A stretch of DNA of 64,000 nucleotides, taken from UBA695 sp042691655. GTDB lineage: Bacteria; Verrucomicrobiota; Verrucomicrobiia; Chthoniobacterales; Chthoniobacteraceae. Position 1 is the first letter of the stretch, and each line of letters starts with the position of its first letter. The DNA lies in NCBI GenBank assembly GCA_042691655.1, contig CP170506.1:5456001-5520000 (forward strand), written 5' to 3'. Below the pieces are notes generated by a model. The model saw nothing but the letters and a program-made list of their open reading frames with translations. It did not search any database and was not told the DNA's origin. A program made the position numbers and the translations under genes. This document shows positions 8,550 to 16,686 of this stretch, one piece after another.

Positions 8550-8590
8550 GGAATGGCTTTGTAGATTGTAGAAGAAGGCGAAGTTGGGAT

Positions 8591-9649
8591 TTAATTCAGA
8601 AACGGGTAATCCGTGTAACCCTTGGGGCCCTCGCCGTAGAAGGTCTCCTTGTCGGGTTCGTTCAGCGGGGCCTCGAGGGCGAAGCGCACGGGCAGGTCCG
8701 GGTTGGCGAGGTAGGGAATTCCAAAGGCCACGGCATCGGCTTCGCCCGCCGCGAGGACTTCGGTGGCGGTTTCGCGCGTGAAGAGCTCGTTGGCGATCCA
8801 CACGCCGCCGAATTCCTTCTTGAGCACCGGGCCGTGGCGATCCGGCCCCAGTTTCTCGCGGGCGCAGATGAAGGCGATCTTCCGCTTGCCCAGCTCCCGG
8901 GCCACGTAGGTGAAGGTGGCCAGCGGGTTGGAGTCGGCCATGTCTTGCGAATCGCCGCGCGGGGCGAGGTGCACGCCCACCCGGCCCGCTCCCCAGACGG
9001 AGACCACGGCGTCGGTGACTTCCAGGAGCAGCCGCGCGCGGTTCTCGATCGAGCCGCCGTAGAGGTCGGTGCGGTGGTTGGAGCCGTCGTGCAGGAATTG
9101 GTCGAGCAGGTAGCCGTTGGCCCCGTGGATTTCCACGGCGTCGAACCCGGCTTCCTTGGCGTTGAGGGCCCCCTGGCGGTAGGCCTCGATGATGCCGGGG
9201 ATTTCGTTGAGCTCAAGGGCGCGCGGCGTCACATAGGGCCGCAGCGGGCGCACGAGCCGGACATGCCCGCTCAGCGCAATGGCGCTCGGGGCCACCGGCA
9301 GCGCGCCGTTGTGGTAAATCGGGTCCGAAACGCGGCCGACATGCCAGAGTTGCAGGGCGATGTGGCCGCCGGAGTGGTGGACGGCGGCGGTGACTTTGCG
9401 CCAGCCCTCGACTTGTTCCTGCGACCAGATGCCGGGCGTGTCGGGGTAGCCGACGCCCTGGGGGGTGATGGAGGTGGCCTCGCTCAGGATGAGGCCCGCG
9501 CCGGAGCGCTGGCGGTAGTATTCCACCATCAGGTCGTTGGGGATGCGCTCTTTTCCAGAACGGCAGCGGGTGAGCGGGGCCATGACGATGCGGTTGGGCA
9601 AGTGAAGGTCGCCGATTTGTACGGGATCGAATAGCGTGGGTTGGCTCAT
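8591..9649 (-). CDS. alkene reductase, old yellow enzyme family (NemA-like)
   Basis: A 352-aa FMN-dependent NAD(P)H:enoate reductase. FMN-site segments: NRIVMAPLTRCR near residue 20, LQLWHVGR near 100, and the substrate/FMN motif EIHGANGYLLDQFLHD with H175, N178 and Y180. The DLYGGSIENRARLLLEV segment, characteristic of the family, follows. It reduces alpha,beta-unsaturated carbonyls, nitro esters or similar electrophiles. The start MSQPTL lies 17 bases after the TetR stop, so both share one message. A longer frame upstream overlaps the regulator and was discarded. Confidence 0.92.
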   Translation of the reverse strand: MSQPTLFDPVQIGDLHLPNRIVMAPLTRCRSGKERIPNDLMVEYYRQRSGAGLILSEATSITPQGVGYPDTPGIWSQEQVEGWRKVTAAVHHSGGHIALQLWHVGRVSDPIYHNGALPVAPSAIALSGHVRLVRPLRPYVTPRALELNEIPGIIEAYRQGALNAKEAGFDAVEIHGANGYLLDQFLHDGSNHRTDLYGGSIENRARLLLEVTDAVVSVWGAGRVGVHLAPRGDSQDMADSNPLATFTYVARELGKRKIAFICAREKLGPDRHGPVLKKEFGGVWIANELFTRETATEVLAAGEADAVAFGIPYLANPDLPVRFALEAPLNEPDKETFYGEGPKGYTDYPFLN

Positions 9650-9666
9650 AGGTTTAATCGGATGGA

Positions 9667-10260
9667 TTAGAACTGCGTTTGGGACTGCGTTTCCAGAAAC
9701 CGGAGCATGCCCGGCTTCAGTTCGTCCAAGGGGGAGAGATCGTTGTGCACCTTGGCCTGGAGCATCAGGCCTTGCGAATAGGCGAAAAGGCGGCGCCCCG
9801 CGGCGGCGGGATCGGGGACCCCGGGGAGGTCGCGGGCGACAGAGGCAAAGTAGGTCACGTAGCCGTCCATAATCTCGGCGGTTTTCCGGCGAATCGTTTC
9901 GTCTTGCGTGCTCAGTTCGGCCCCCAGCGTCACCATCGGGCAGCCGCAGACTTTGCCGTAATGCTCCCGCTTGGCGGCCTGGCGGGAGCGCACGTACTCG
10001 CAGTAGGCGCTGATCCGCTCGGGCGCGGAATGCTGCGGCGAGAAAATCGCGTCGAGGTCGGCCTTCTGCTCCTCCCAATGCATCTGCATCGCGGCGGCGG
10101 TGAGATCGGACTTCGAGGGGAAAAAGTAATAGAAGCTCCCCTTTTTCACCCCAGCCTGGCGGCAGATATCGTCCACGCTCACCGAGCCGTAGCTGGCCTC
10201 CCAGATCAGGCGCAGCGCCACGTGGAGCAGTTTTTCCCGAGTATCGCAGGCGGGCTTCAT
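9667..10260 (-). CDS. TetR/AcrR family repressor of the old yellow enzyme/nitroreductase operon
   Basis: A 197-aa regulator. The HTH is in residues 8-52: TREKLLHVALRLIWEASYGS, VDDICRQAGVKKGSFYYFFPSK. The ligand-binding half contains a tight Cys pair in YGKVCGCPMVTLGAELS, a motif known from some TetR regulators, which could sense electrophiles or oxidants (inference). It is first in an apparent three-gene unit TetR-OYE-nitroreductase, parallel to E. coli nemR-nemA. A perfect 7-4-7 palindrome lies just upstream of its start. Confidence 0.92.
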   Translation of the reverse strand: MKPACDTREKLLHVALRLIWEASYGSVSVDDICRQAGVKKGSFYYFFPSKSDLTAAAMQMHWEEQKADLDAIFSPQHSAPERISAYCEYVRSRQAAKREHYGKVCGCPMVTLGAELSTQDETIRRKTAEIMDGYVTYFASVARDLPGVPDPAAAGRRLFAYSQGLMLQAKVHNDLSPLDELKPGMLRFLETQSQTQF

Positions 10261-10272
10261 GAAGGGAAGATA

Positions 10273-10290
10273 GTTGACTAGTCAGTCAAC
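10273..10290. promoter_or_regulatory. TetR operator palindrome
   Basis: GTTGACT-AGTC-AGTCAAC: two perfect 7-bp arms around a 4-bp centre, starting 13 bases before the TetR start codon. Symmetry, size and position are those of a TetR-family autoregulatory operator. The downstream genes would be controlled from the same site. Confidence 0.75.
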
Positions 10291-10334
10291 TGCAAGGGGA
10301 AAAATGAACGCCGCCTGGAAAAAGGGCGGATTTT

Positions 10335-11189
10335 TTACCCCTGCGTGGGGGGCACCGGCGGTTGCGGGGGCTGGGAGTCGCTCTCCTCGGAGTCGTCTTC
10401 GATCTCCTGGCGCATTTGCTTGGAGAGGAAGGGGCGCAGGAAGCCGTAGAGGAGGTAGGCGATGAAGAGCACCGCGGGCATCCAGATGTAGTTGATGGCG
10501 GTGAAGATCAGGACCAGGAAGATGGCGATGAAGACCGGGATGGACCCCTTGGTGCGCCAGTTGACCCGCTTGAAGCTCGGGTATTTGAAGCCCGAGAACA
10601 TCATGAAGGAGAGGAAAATCATCAGCGCCACGAGCAGGTAGCGCCACACGCCGACTAACTCGCGGTCCTTGCCCTCCCACCAGAGGATGAAGAGCGTGAC
10701 GGACGCGATGACGCCCGCCGCCGCCGGAATGGGGAAGCCCTGGAAGTCCTTGGAGCATTCGGTACTTTTCGCCGCCAGGCAGTTGAAGCGGGCCAGGCGT
10801 AGCGCGCCGCAGAGCAGGTAAAGGAAAGAGATGGCCCAGCCGTAGGGGAAGCCCTGGAGGACGATCTTGTAGAGCATCATGGCCGGGGCGACGCCGAAGG
10901 AGATGACGTCGGCGAGCGAGTCAAACTCCCGGCCAAAGTCGCTCTCGTGTCCGCCGAGGCGGGCCAGGCGACCGTCGAGCATGTCAAAGATGCAGGCGAT
11001 CAAAATCAGCCAGATGGCGGAATGGAAATAGGTCTGGTTAAAGAAAAAGAGGTCCGGCTCGCCTAGTTCCTGCGCGACGGTGCCGCGCACGATGAGCATG
11101 GTGGCGGCGAAGCCGCAGAAGAGGTTGCCCGCCGTCATCAGGTTGGGCAGGAGGTAAATCTTGGGGGAGTCGCACTTCAAATCGCTCAT
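10335..11189 (-). CDS. pssA: CDP-diacylglycerol--serine O-phosphatidyltransferase
   Basis: A 284-aa integral membrane enzyme making phosphatidylserine from CDP-diacylglycerol and serine. The CDP-alcohol phosphotransferase signature DG-x2-AR-x8-G-x3-D-x3-D is exact: D72 G73, A76 R77, G86, D90, D94. Hydrophobic stretches before and after give about seven to eight membrane helices. The tail after residue 255 is acidic and proline-rich. It lies 24 bases after the decarboxylase gene on the same strand, so substrate and product enzymes are made together. Confidence 0.94.
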   Translation of the reverse strand: MSDLKCDSPKIYLLPNLMTAGNLFCGFAATMLIVRGTVAQELGEPDLFFFNQTYFHSAIWLILIACIFDMLDGRLARLGGHESDFGREFDSLADVISFGVAPAMMLYKIVLQGFPYGWAISFLYLLCGALRLARFNCLAAKSTECSKDFQGFPIPAAAGVIASVTLFILWWEGKDRELVGVWRYLLVALMIFLSFMMFSGFKYPSFKRVNWRTKGSIPVFIAIFLVLIFTAINYIWMPAVLFIAYLLYGFLRPFLSKQMRQEIEDDSEESDSQPPQPPVPPTQG

Positions 11190-11213
11190 GTCAAAGGGGA
11201 GGGGGAAAAGGTT

Positions 11214-11867
11214 CTACGGTTGCTGCTTGAGGCGGGCAATGATCGAGGTGCCCGCTTCCACGCGGTCGCCCGGTTTTACGGTGATTTCGGCGTCGAGGGG
11301 CAGGTAGATTTCTGTCCGGGAGCCGAAGCGGATCATGCCGAAGCGTTCGCCCTTGGCCACGGTGTCGCCAACCTGGCTCCAGCCGACGATCCGGCGCGCG
11401 ATGAGGCCCGTCAGCTGCCGCACCACCAGCGTGGTCTGGCCGCTCTGGAAGCCCCACGTCCGGCAGGCGTTCTTGCCGCTGGCGTTGGGGTCGCGGGCGT
11501 CGAGGTAGAGGCCCTCGTGCTCCTGGGAATAGGTGACTTTACCCGCGATAGGGGCGCGGTTGGTGTGGACGTTAAAAACGGAGAGGAAGATGCCCACGCG
11601 CTGCATTTTGCCCTTCACGACCTCGGGCTCTTCGATGATGTCCACGTCGTGCACCACGCCATCGGCGGCGGCCACGACGGCCAGCGGATCAGCCGGGGGG
11701 ACGCGGTCCGGGTCGCGGAAAAAGGAGATGGAAAACAGGATGAGGAGGGCTCCCAGCAGAGCGGGAATCCAGGTAATCCGCCGACGCGCGGCCCAGAGCA
11801 GCGCGGTGAGAACGAACAGTACCCCGAAGATCCAGCGGGCTTCCCAAAGTGTTTGAAAACGGAACAT
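11214..11867 (-). CDS. psd: phosphatidylserine decarboxylase (short form)
   Basis: A 217-aa short-form Psd. The N-terminal third has two membrane segments (IFGVLFVLTALLWAA and IPALLGALLILFSISFF). SFFRDPDR and VFNVHTNRAP are family hallmarks. The self-cleavage site is FGSR, with G182-S183 giving the pyruvoyl group. It converts phosphatidylserine to phosphatidylethanolamine. First gene of the psd-pssA pair. Confidence 0.94.
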   Translation of the reverse strand: MFRFQTLWEARWIFGVLFVLTALLWAARRRITWIPALLGALLILFSISFFRDPDRVPPADPLAVVAAADGVVHDVDIIEEPEVVKGKMQRVGIFLSVFNVHTNRAPIAGKVTYSQEHEGLYLDARDPNASGKNACRTWGFQSGQTTLVVRQLTGLIARRIVGWSQVGDTVAKGERFGMIRFGSRTEIYLPLDAEITVKPGDRVEAGTSIIARLKQQP

Positions 11868-12080
11868 TCCCGCAAACCATAAGGCCCCATGCCGCCGGGG
11901 TAAAGCCCGGTGTTTTGTGCCGGTCGGATTCGATTGCCGGGAGGGGGAAGAACTGGTCCAGTGGAATATTGTAAGGACCTTTAGGCAAACGGTTTACAGC
12001 AGGACAGGTAGGAACATAACCGGCGGGGATATCGATGTGTTGGCGAGCGGGCTTTTAACCTCATTGACCCTACCTAGCGT

Positions 12081-12959
12081 ATGAGAAAGCAACTCTTTGT
12101 CCGGCCCTTGATGCCCGTCCTTGTTGGCATCGCTTTCCCCTCCATCGCTATTGTGGTTTTTCCGGCTTCCGCGGCTCAGGCCGAGAGGGGTGCTCTGACG
12201 ATCCCCGAGGATCTGAACTGCGGGGCTGCACCGGTTGCGGCCGATACGATTCTCCAGAAGACGCAAGGGGCCCCGAAGCGCCTTCCCGCCGTGACCGCCG
12301 AGGTCATCATCTCCCAACGCCAGCAGCGGAACGCACCGGCGATTATCCAAGCGGTCGTGGCGGCGGCCCCGCTCTCGAGGGCCAGCGACATTGCCGCCGC
12401 CATCGGCGCGGAGTTTGCCACCCAGCCGCAACTCGTCCAGGTGGCTCCGGAAATCGCGGCGGCGTTTACCCGGGCGCTGCTCGGTAAATTGCAGCAAGGG
12501 GCTTCGGATGCGCAGGTTCGCATCGCGATCGCCGAGAGCGTGGGCTCGTTGACGGTGGAGCTTCCCGGCACCGTGCAGGCCAACTACGACCGAATCGTGG
12601 CCATTGGCCGGGCGGTGGCCGGGGTGCTTGGGCCGAGGTATTGCGGTATGGCTCCCACCATCGTCGCCGCTACCTCTGCGGCGTTGAAGGCATCGGCGGG
12701 GGCTAGCGATGTGACTTTGGTTGTGAGTGACTTCCAGGGGGCTTTCAAAAACGTGGAGCGCCTGGCGGTCGCTGAGAAATTCGTGCGTAGCGACGGCAAG
12801 GACTTCAAGGACGTCAAAGAGATCATACCGCTCGATCCGCTGGGGCCGCTGGACCCCATTGGAGCGATTCTGCCACTGGACCCCACGGGAAGGGGGACCG
12901 CGGTAGACCCGGTTGTTCGCATCTTATGGTGCGGGGCCCTGACGGCACCGGAAAATTGA
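12081..12959 (+). CDS. exported alanine-rich protein of unknown function with C-terminal LDP repeats
   Basis: A 292-aa protein with a signal peptide (VLVGIAFPSIAIVVFPASAAQA). The body is Ala/Val-rich and helical, with pseudo-repeated AA-IGAEFA and AI-AESVGSL blocks. Near the C-terminus four short units follow one another (PLDPLGPLDPIGAILPLDPT). I do not recognise the family. Two cysteines at the ends (near residue 46 and near the C-terminus) could pair in the periplasm. It stands alone, divergent from psd. Confidence 0.6.
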   Translation: MRKQLFVRPLMPVLVGIAFPSIAIVVFPASAAQAERGALTIPEDLNCGAAPVAADTILQKTQGAPKRLPAVTAEVIISQRQQRNAPAIIQAVVAAAPLSRASDIAAAIGAEFATQPQLVQVAPEIAAAFTRALLGKLQQGASDAQVRIAIAESVGSLTVELPGTVQANYDRIVAIGRAVAGVLGPRYCGMAPTIVAATSAALKASAGASDVTLVVSDFQGAFKNVERLAVAEKFVRSDGKDFKDVKEIIPLDPLGPLDPIGAILPLDPTGRGTAVDPVVRILWCGALTAPEN

Positions 12960-13025
12960 ACCGCTAGGCTTTTGCTCCCAGGCCCGTGGGGCTCGGCGTT
13001 AAATGACATTTGACTGGAATGAATT

Positions 13026-13044
13026 TGTAACTATGGTAGTTACA
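13026..13044. promoter_or_regulatory. Rrf2-type operator palindrome
   Basis: TGTAACTA-TGG-TAGTTACA: perfect 8-bp arms around three bases, just upstream of the Rrf2 regulator start at 13053. Position and symmetry suggest autoregulation, and by read-through control of the oxidoreductase gene behind it. Confidence 0.72.
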
Positions 13045-13052
13045 TACATCCC

Positions 13053-13481
13053 ATGGTCAACAGCCGCCTCACCGTCGCCATTCATGTCCTTTGCCTACTG
13101 GCCTACCAGCGGGGGGAGCCTCTGACGTCGGAATTCATCGCCGGGAGCGTCAATACGAACCCGGTGGTCATCCGTCGGCTGCTGGCCATCTTGCGCAGGG
13201 CGGGGCTGGTCCGTTCGCGGGGTGGCGCGGCGGGCGGCTGGGAGCTGCTGCGCGGGCCGGAGTCGATCACGCTCCTGGAGGTTTACAAGCACGTGAACCC
13301 CGGGGCCGTCTTGGCCATGCACCATAAAACGCCCAACCCCCGCTGCCTCATCGGTAAGAACATCCAGCGAGGGCTGGTCGGCTACTTCATGCAGGCCCAG
13401 GCGGGGCTGGAGCGGGAACTGGGCAAAGTGACCATCGCCCAGGTGCTCGGCGACGTGATGGCCGAGGCGAAGGAGGTCTGA
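13053..13481 (+). CDS. Rrf2 family transcriptional regulator (YwnA-like)
   Basis: A 142-aa winged-helix protein. The recognition part is NSRLTVAIHVLCLLAYQ, then TSEFIAGSVNTNPVVIRRLLAILR and the wing LVRSRGGAAGGWEL. The three-Cys cluster of iron-sulfur Rrf2 members (IscR, NsrR) is absent; only one Cys (NPRCLIGKN) is present. That places it in the YwnA/CymR-like class. The following gene is a YwnB-like oxidoreductase, the same pairing as in Bacillus. Confidence 0.9.
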   Translation: MVNSRLTVAIHVLCLLAYQRGEPLTSEFIAGSVNTNPVVIRRLLAILRRAGLVRSRGGAAGGWELLRGPESITLLEVYKHVNPGAVLAMHHKTPNPRCLIGKNIQRGLVGYFMQAQAGLERELGKVTIAQVLGDVMAEAKEV

Positions 13482-13527
13482 TTTTTTACACTAAACCGTA
13501 ACAAACATAAGTACAGAAAGCCGAACT

Positions 13528-14142
13528 ATGAACATCGCAATCCTTGGAGCAACGGGGCGTGAAGGCCACTTGGTGGTGGAAGAACTCCTCCAGCGGGGCC
13601 ACGCCGTGACAGGCATTGCCCGCCACCCCGAAAAACTCGCTCCCAAGCCGGGGCTGAGCCTCGAAGTGGGCGACGTGAAAGACAAAGCGCGCCTGGTCGA
13701 GCTTTTCCGGGGGCACGACGCCGTGGTGCACTCGGTGATGTTCCTTGCGAGCGACGTGCGCAACGTCATCGAAGCCGTAAAGGAGGCGGGCGTTCCCCGG
13801 TTGGTGGTGGTGGGCGGCGCGGGGAGCCTGGAGGTCGCGCCCGGGATTGAGCTAGTCGATACGCCGGAGTTCCCGGCTCCCTATAAAGCGGAATCGCTTG
13901 CGGGGCGGGCGTTTCTGGAGATTCTCCGGACCGAAAAGGACCTGGACTGGACCTTCATCTCGCCCTCGGCCTTCTTCGATCCGGACGGGGCGCGCACCGG
14001 GAAGTTCCGCCTTGGGGGTGACCGCCTGCTGGCGACCGCGAGTGGCGAAAGCCGCATCTCCATGGCCGACTTCGCCATTGCGCTGGTGGACGAACTGGAG
14101 CACCCGGCCCACCCACGCGCACGCTTTACCGTGGGATATTAA
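13528..14142 (+). CDS. NAD(P)-binding oxidoreductase (YwnB-like atypical SDR)
   Basis: A 204-aa protein with a Rossmann start MNIAILGATGREGHLVVEEL (GxxGxxG), the VTGIARHPEKL NADP-type segment, and VVVGGAGSLEV. No Tyr-x3-Lys catalytic pair is obvious, as usual for the NAD(P)H-binding (NmrA/YwnB) class. The ISPSAFFDP stretch before the C-terminus is a family landmark. It lies 46 bases after the Rrf2 gene and is likely its main target; it may act in redox or quinone stress (inference). Confidence 0.85.
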   Translation: MNIAILGATGREGHLVVEELLQRGHAVTGIARHPEKLAPKPGLSLEVGDVKDKARLVELFRGHDAVVHSVMFLASDVRNVIEAVKEAGVPRLVVVGGAGSLEVAPGIELVDTPEFPAPYKAESLAGRAFLEILRTEKDLDWTFISPSAFFDPDGARTGKFRLGGDRLLATASGESRISMADFAIALVDELEHPAHPRARFTVGY

Positions 14143-14159
14143 GCCCCGCCAGGTGCATG

Positions 14160-14199
14160 AAAAAGGCGCGACGGCGAACCCGGAAGTCGCCGCCGCGCC
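14160..14199 (-). terminator. intrinsic terminator for the SGNH hydrolase gene
   Basis: A GC-rich hairpin, arms 14165-14177 and 14187-14199 with one mismatch, loop of nine bases. Read on the minus strand it ends in a run of T (complement of 14160-14164). It sits in the convergent gap after the YwnB-like gene. Confidence 0.65.
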
Positions 14200-14245
14200 A
14201 GCCCTCGTAGAAAATGAGCGAGTGAGCGAGGAAAGAGGTCTCGGA

Positions 14246-15394
14246 CTATTTCATGAGCTCGGTGAGCTTGGGCGCCATGGCGTTATACCAAAGCTCATAC
14301 CCCTTGGCCGACGGGTGGAGCTTGTCGGGCATGATTTCGGCGGAGATTTCGCCCTTGTCGTCCAGGAACGTGGAGCCGATGTCGAGGTAGAAGACCGATT
14401 TACCGTCGTCCAGCTTGGAGATGATCGCGTTGACGGCGGTGTTCTTTTTCCGGGCTTCGGAGGTGGCGGTGTCGCGCGGGAAAATGCCCAGGAGCAGGAT
14501 CTTGGTCTGCGGCAGCTTCCCGCGGACGGCCTCGACGATGGTTTTGACGCCCTCGGCCGTGGCTTCGGGTGCGTCGTCCCGGACGTTGTTAGTGCCGATC
14601 ATGAGGACGGTGGCCTTGGGGGTGATGCCCGCCAGTTCCCCGTTGTTGATGCGCCAGAGAACGTGCTGGGTGCGGTCGCCACTGATGCCGAAGTCCGCCG
14701 GGGAGTAGGGGGCGAACTTCAGCCACGACAGCTCACCCGTGCGCGGCCAGAAGTCGGTGATCGAATCGCCCAGGAAGAGCAGATTGACCGGTCCTGCCTG
14801 GATCCGGTTGAGGAACTGCTGGTGGCGGAAGGAGTCCTTGACAGCGGCTGTGACCGGGGCTTTTGCCGCGAGTTCCGTCGCCGGGCACTCGTAGACCTCC
14901 AGCTCGCTGGTGAACACGTAGTTGACGGGGTACTGCACTACGGTTTCGTGGTGGTCGGGGTAGGTCAGGCGCACATAGCGGGCCGGGGTCTTGGGTCCGG
15001 TGAGGACGGCGCGCTCGGCTTTGCCTGACTGAAATTCCTTCTTGGCAAAAGGGGTGAAAGTGGCGTTGTCGGTGCTGAGGGAAACCTCGACGGTTTTGGT
15101 TGACCCGAATTGCGGCACGCTTACCGCGACAGTTTGGACCCCGCGGTCCCGTCCGAGATCCACCGTGACGGATTTAGGAAAGGTGGCGGTAACGCCGGAG
15201 GCCCAGCAGTGAGCGGAAGCGGCGCCGGTGTCGCCGTCGGTCAGGCCGGGTTTATCCCAGCCGCTTATATTGGGATCGCTGGAAACGTAAGGACACTTGA
15301 GCGCCACGTTGTCGGTTCCAGCCGCGAAAACCGTGGCCGGGAAGGCGGCAAGCGCCAGCAAGAGGAGGGATGAGACGAATGGGTGCTGCTTCAT
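14246..15394 (-). CDS. exported SGNH/GDSL hydrolase with N-terminal discoidin-like domain
   Basis: A 382-aa protein with a signal peptide (residues 1-25). Residues ~28-170 look like an F5/8-type C (discoidin) carbohydrate-binding sandwich, ending with ARYVRLTYPDHHE. The SGNH esterase domain follows: block I LFLGDSITDFW (S211), block II ISGDRTQH (G239), block III MIGTNNVRD (N269), block V DKLHPSAKGY (D357, H360). This architecture resembles platelet-activating-factor acetylhydrolase-like esterases of polysaccharide degraders, removing acetyl groups from glycans. Substrate not known. Confidence 0.85.
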   Translation of the reverse strand: MKQHPFVSSLLLLALAAFPATVFAAGTDNVALKCPYVSSDPNISGWDKPGLTDGDTGAASAHCWASGVTATFPKSVTVDLGRDRGVQTVAVSVPQFGSTKTVEVSLSTDNATFTPFAKKEFQSGKAERAVLTGPKTPARYVRLTYPDHHETVVQYPVNYVFTSELEVYECPATELAAKAPVTAAVKDSFRHQQFLNRIQAGPVNLLFLGDSITDFWPRTGELSWLKFAPYSPADFGISGDRTQHVLWRINNGELAGITPKATVLMIGTNNVRDDAPEATAEGVKTIVEAVRGKLPQTKILLLGIFPRDTATSEARKKNTAVNAIISKLDDGKSVFYLDIGSTFLDDKGEISAEIMPDKLHPSAKGYELWYNAMAPKLTELMK

Positions 15395-15525
15395 AGATTT
15401 GGGAGTAAAGCGGGGTCCATTCTAATCCATACGGGGCATCTCTACAGTCGGTAGTTCTACCGACCCCGGGAAAAACCTGCCTTCGGTCTTTCGCCGGGGC
15501 GTTCCGGCGGGTATTTTGGCCCGAT

Positions 15526-16398
15526 ATGAAACCGAAAGCGCCATCCAGTCCCCTTATCGGAGCCCACATGTCCATTAGCGGAGGCGCTGCGCTGGCGATC
15601 GACCGCGCGCTCTCCGTCGAGGCCACGGCGATGCAGATTTTCGTCAAAAACAACATGCAGTGGTTCGCGCCGGGGCCGTTTAGTGACGACGAGGTGAGCG
15701 CATTTACACAGCACCCCCGCCGGGGCGAACTGCGGTCGATTTTTGGCCACAGTGGCTATTTAATCAACCTCGCGGCGGCCAACCCGGACTTCGCGGAGAA
15801 GTCCCGCCGCGCCTTGAGGGAGGAATTGCTCCGCGCCGACCAGCTCGGCCTTCCCTTCCTGGTCCTCCACCCCGGGGCCCACATGGGCGAGGGGGAGGCG
15901 GTGGGCCTGGCCAAGATCGTGGCGGGCTTGGACGAGGTTTTCGCGGCGATCCCGAAGGTTAAAACCAAGGTCGCCCTGGAGACCACGGCGGGGCAGGGGA
16001 CCTCCATCGGGCACACCTTTGAGGAGCTGGCCTGGATCATCGCCCATTGCAAAACTCCCGAGCGCCTTTGCGTCTGCCTGGATACCGCGCATGTCTTCGC
16101 GGCGGGCTACGACATTTCCACGCAAGCCGGTGCGCGCGAGACATTTGAGAAATTCGACCAAGTCATCGGCCTCCAGCGTCTGGTGGCCGTCCATTGCAAC
16201 GACTCCAAAGTGGCCCTCGGCTCGCACGTGGACCGCCACGAGCACCTGGGGAAGGGGAAAATCGGCCTCGCGCCCTTCCAATTCCTGATGCAAGACCCCC
16301 GCTTCGCCGCCATCCCGAAGGTGCTCGAAACGCCCAAGGGGAAGGAGATGGCCGAGGATCGCGTCAATCTTGCGCTATTGCGGAATTTTTCAGAATAA
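15526..16398 (+). CDS. nfo: endonuclease IV (AP endonuclease)
   Basis: A 290-aa (beta/alpha)8 metal enzyme of base-excision repair that nicks 5' to abasic sites. Landmarks: IGAHMSISGG near the start, FLVLHPGAHMGEGE, VALETTAGQGTSIGHTFEEL (with the metal Glu), LCVCLDTAHVFAAGYD, AVHCNDSK and SHVDRHEHLGKGKIG. All zinc-ligand positions of the family appear present. Single gene. Confidence 0.95.
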   Translation: MKPKAPSSPLIGAHMSISGGAALAIDRALSVEATAMQIFVKNNMQWFAPGPFSDDEVSAFTQHPRRGELRSIFGHSGYLINLAAANPDFAEKSRRALREELLRADQLGLPFLVLHPGAHMGEGEAVGLAKIVAGLDEVFAAIPKVKTKVALETTAGQGTSIGHTFEELAWIIAHCKTPERLCVCLDTAHVFAAGYDISTQAGARETFEKFDQVIGLQRLVAVHCNDSKVALGSHVDRHEHLGKGKIGLAPFQFLMQDPRFAAIPKVLETPKGKEMAEDRVNLALLRNFSE

Positions 16399-16686
16399 AC
16401 CGGGCGACCCGGGGTGGCTTTGCGGTGATTGTGCGGTCCCTCTCTTTTTTTGCGAAAACGGCATAAAAGGCGCTTCGACCCCGGTTGCCTGTAAATTTTG
16501 CAAGAAGAACATTGAAAATTTTTCCAGGAATGCTGCTATTACCAACCCGCGAAAAGACCAATATATCGCGAAAAATCACCGCTTCGAATGTTCCAGATTA
16601 CGACACTGTTCCTAAAACCAGCCCTGGCGCACACCGGGTTCTTGTGCGAATAGTCGAAGCTGCCGTCATATAACGAAAAGAAGAAG

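Noticed and set aside
16399..16686. Possible riboswitch or promoter before gltB
   Set aside because: The gap is AT-richer, but I found no conserved riboswitch core and no -35/-10 pair at proper spacing.
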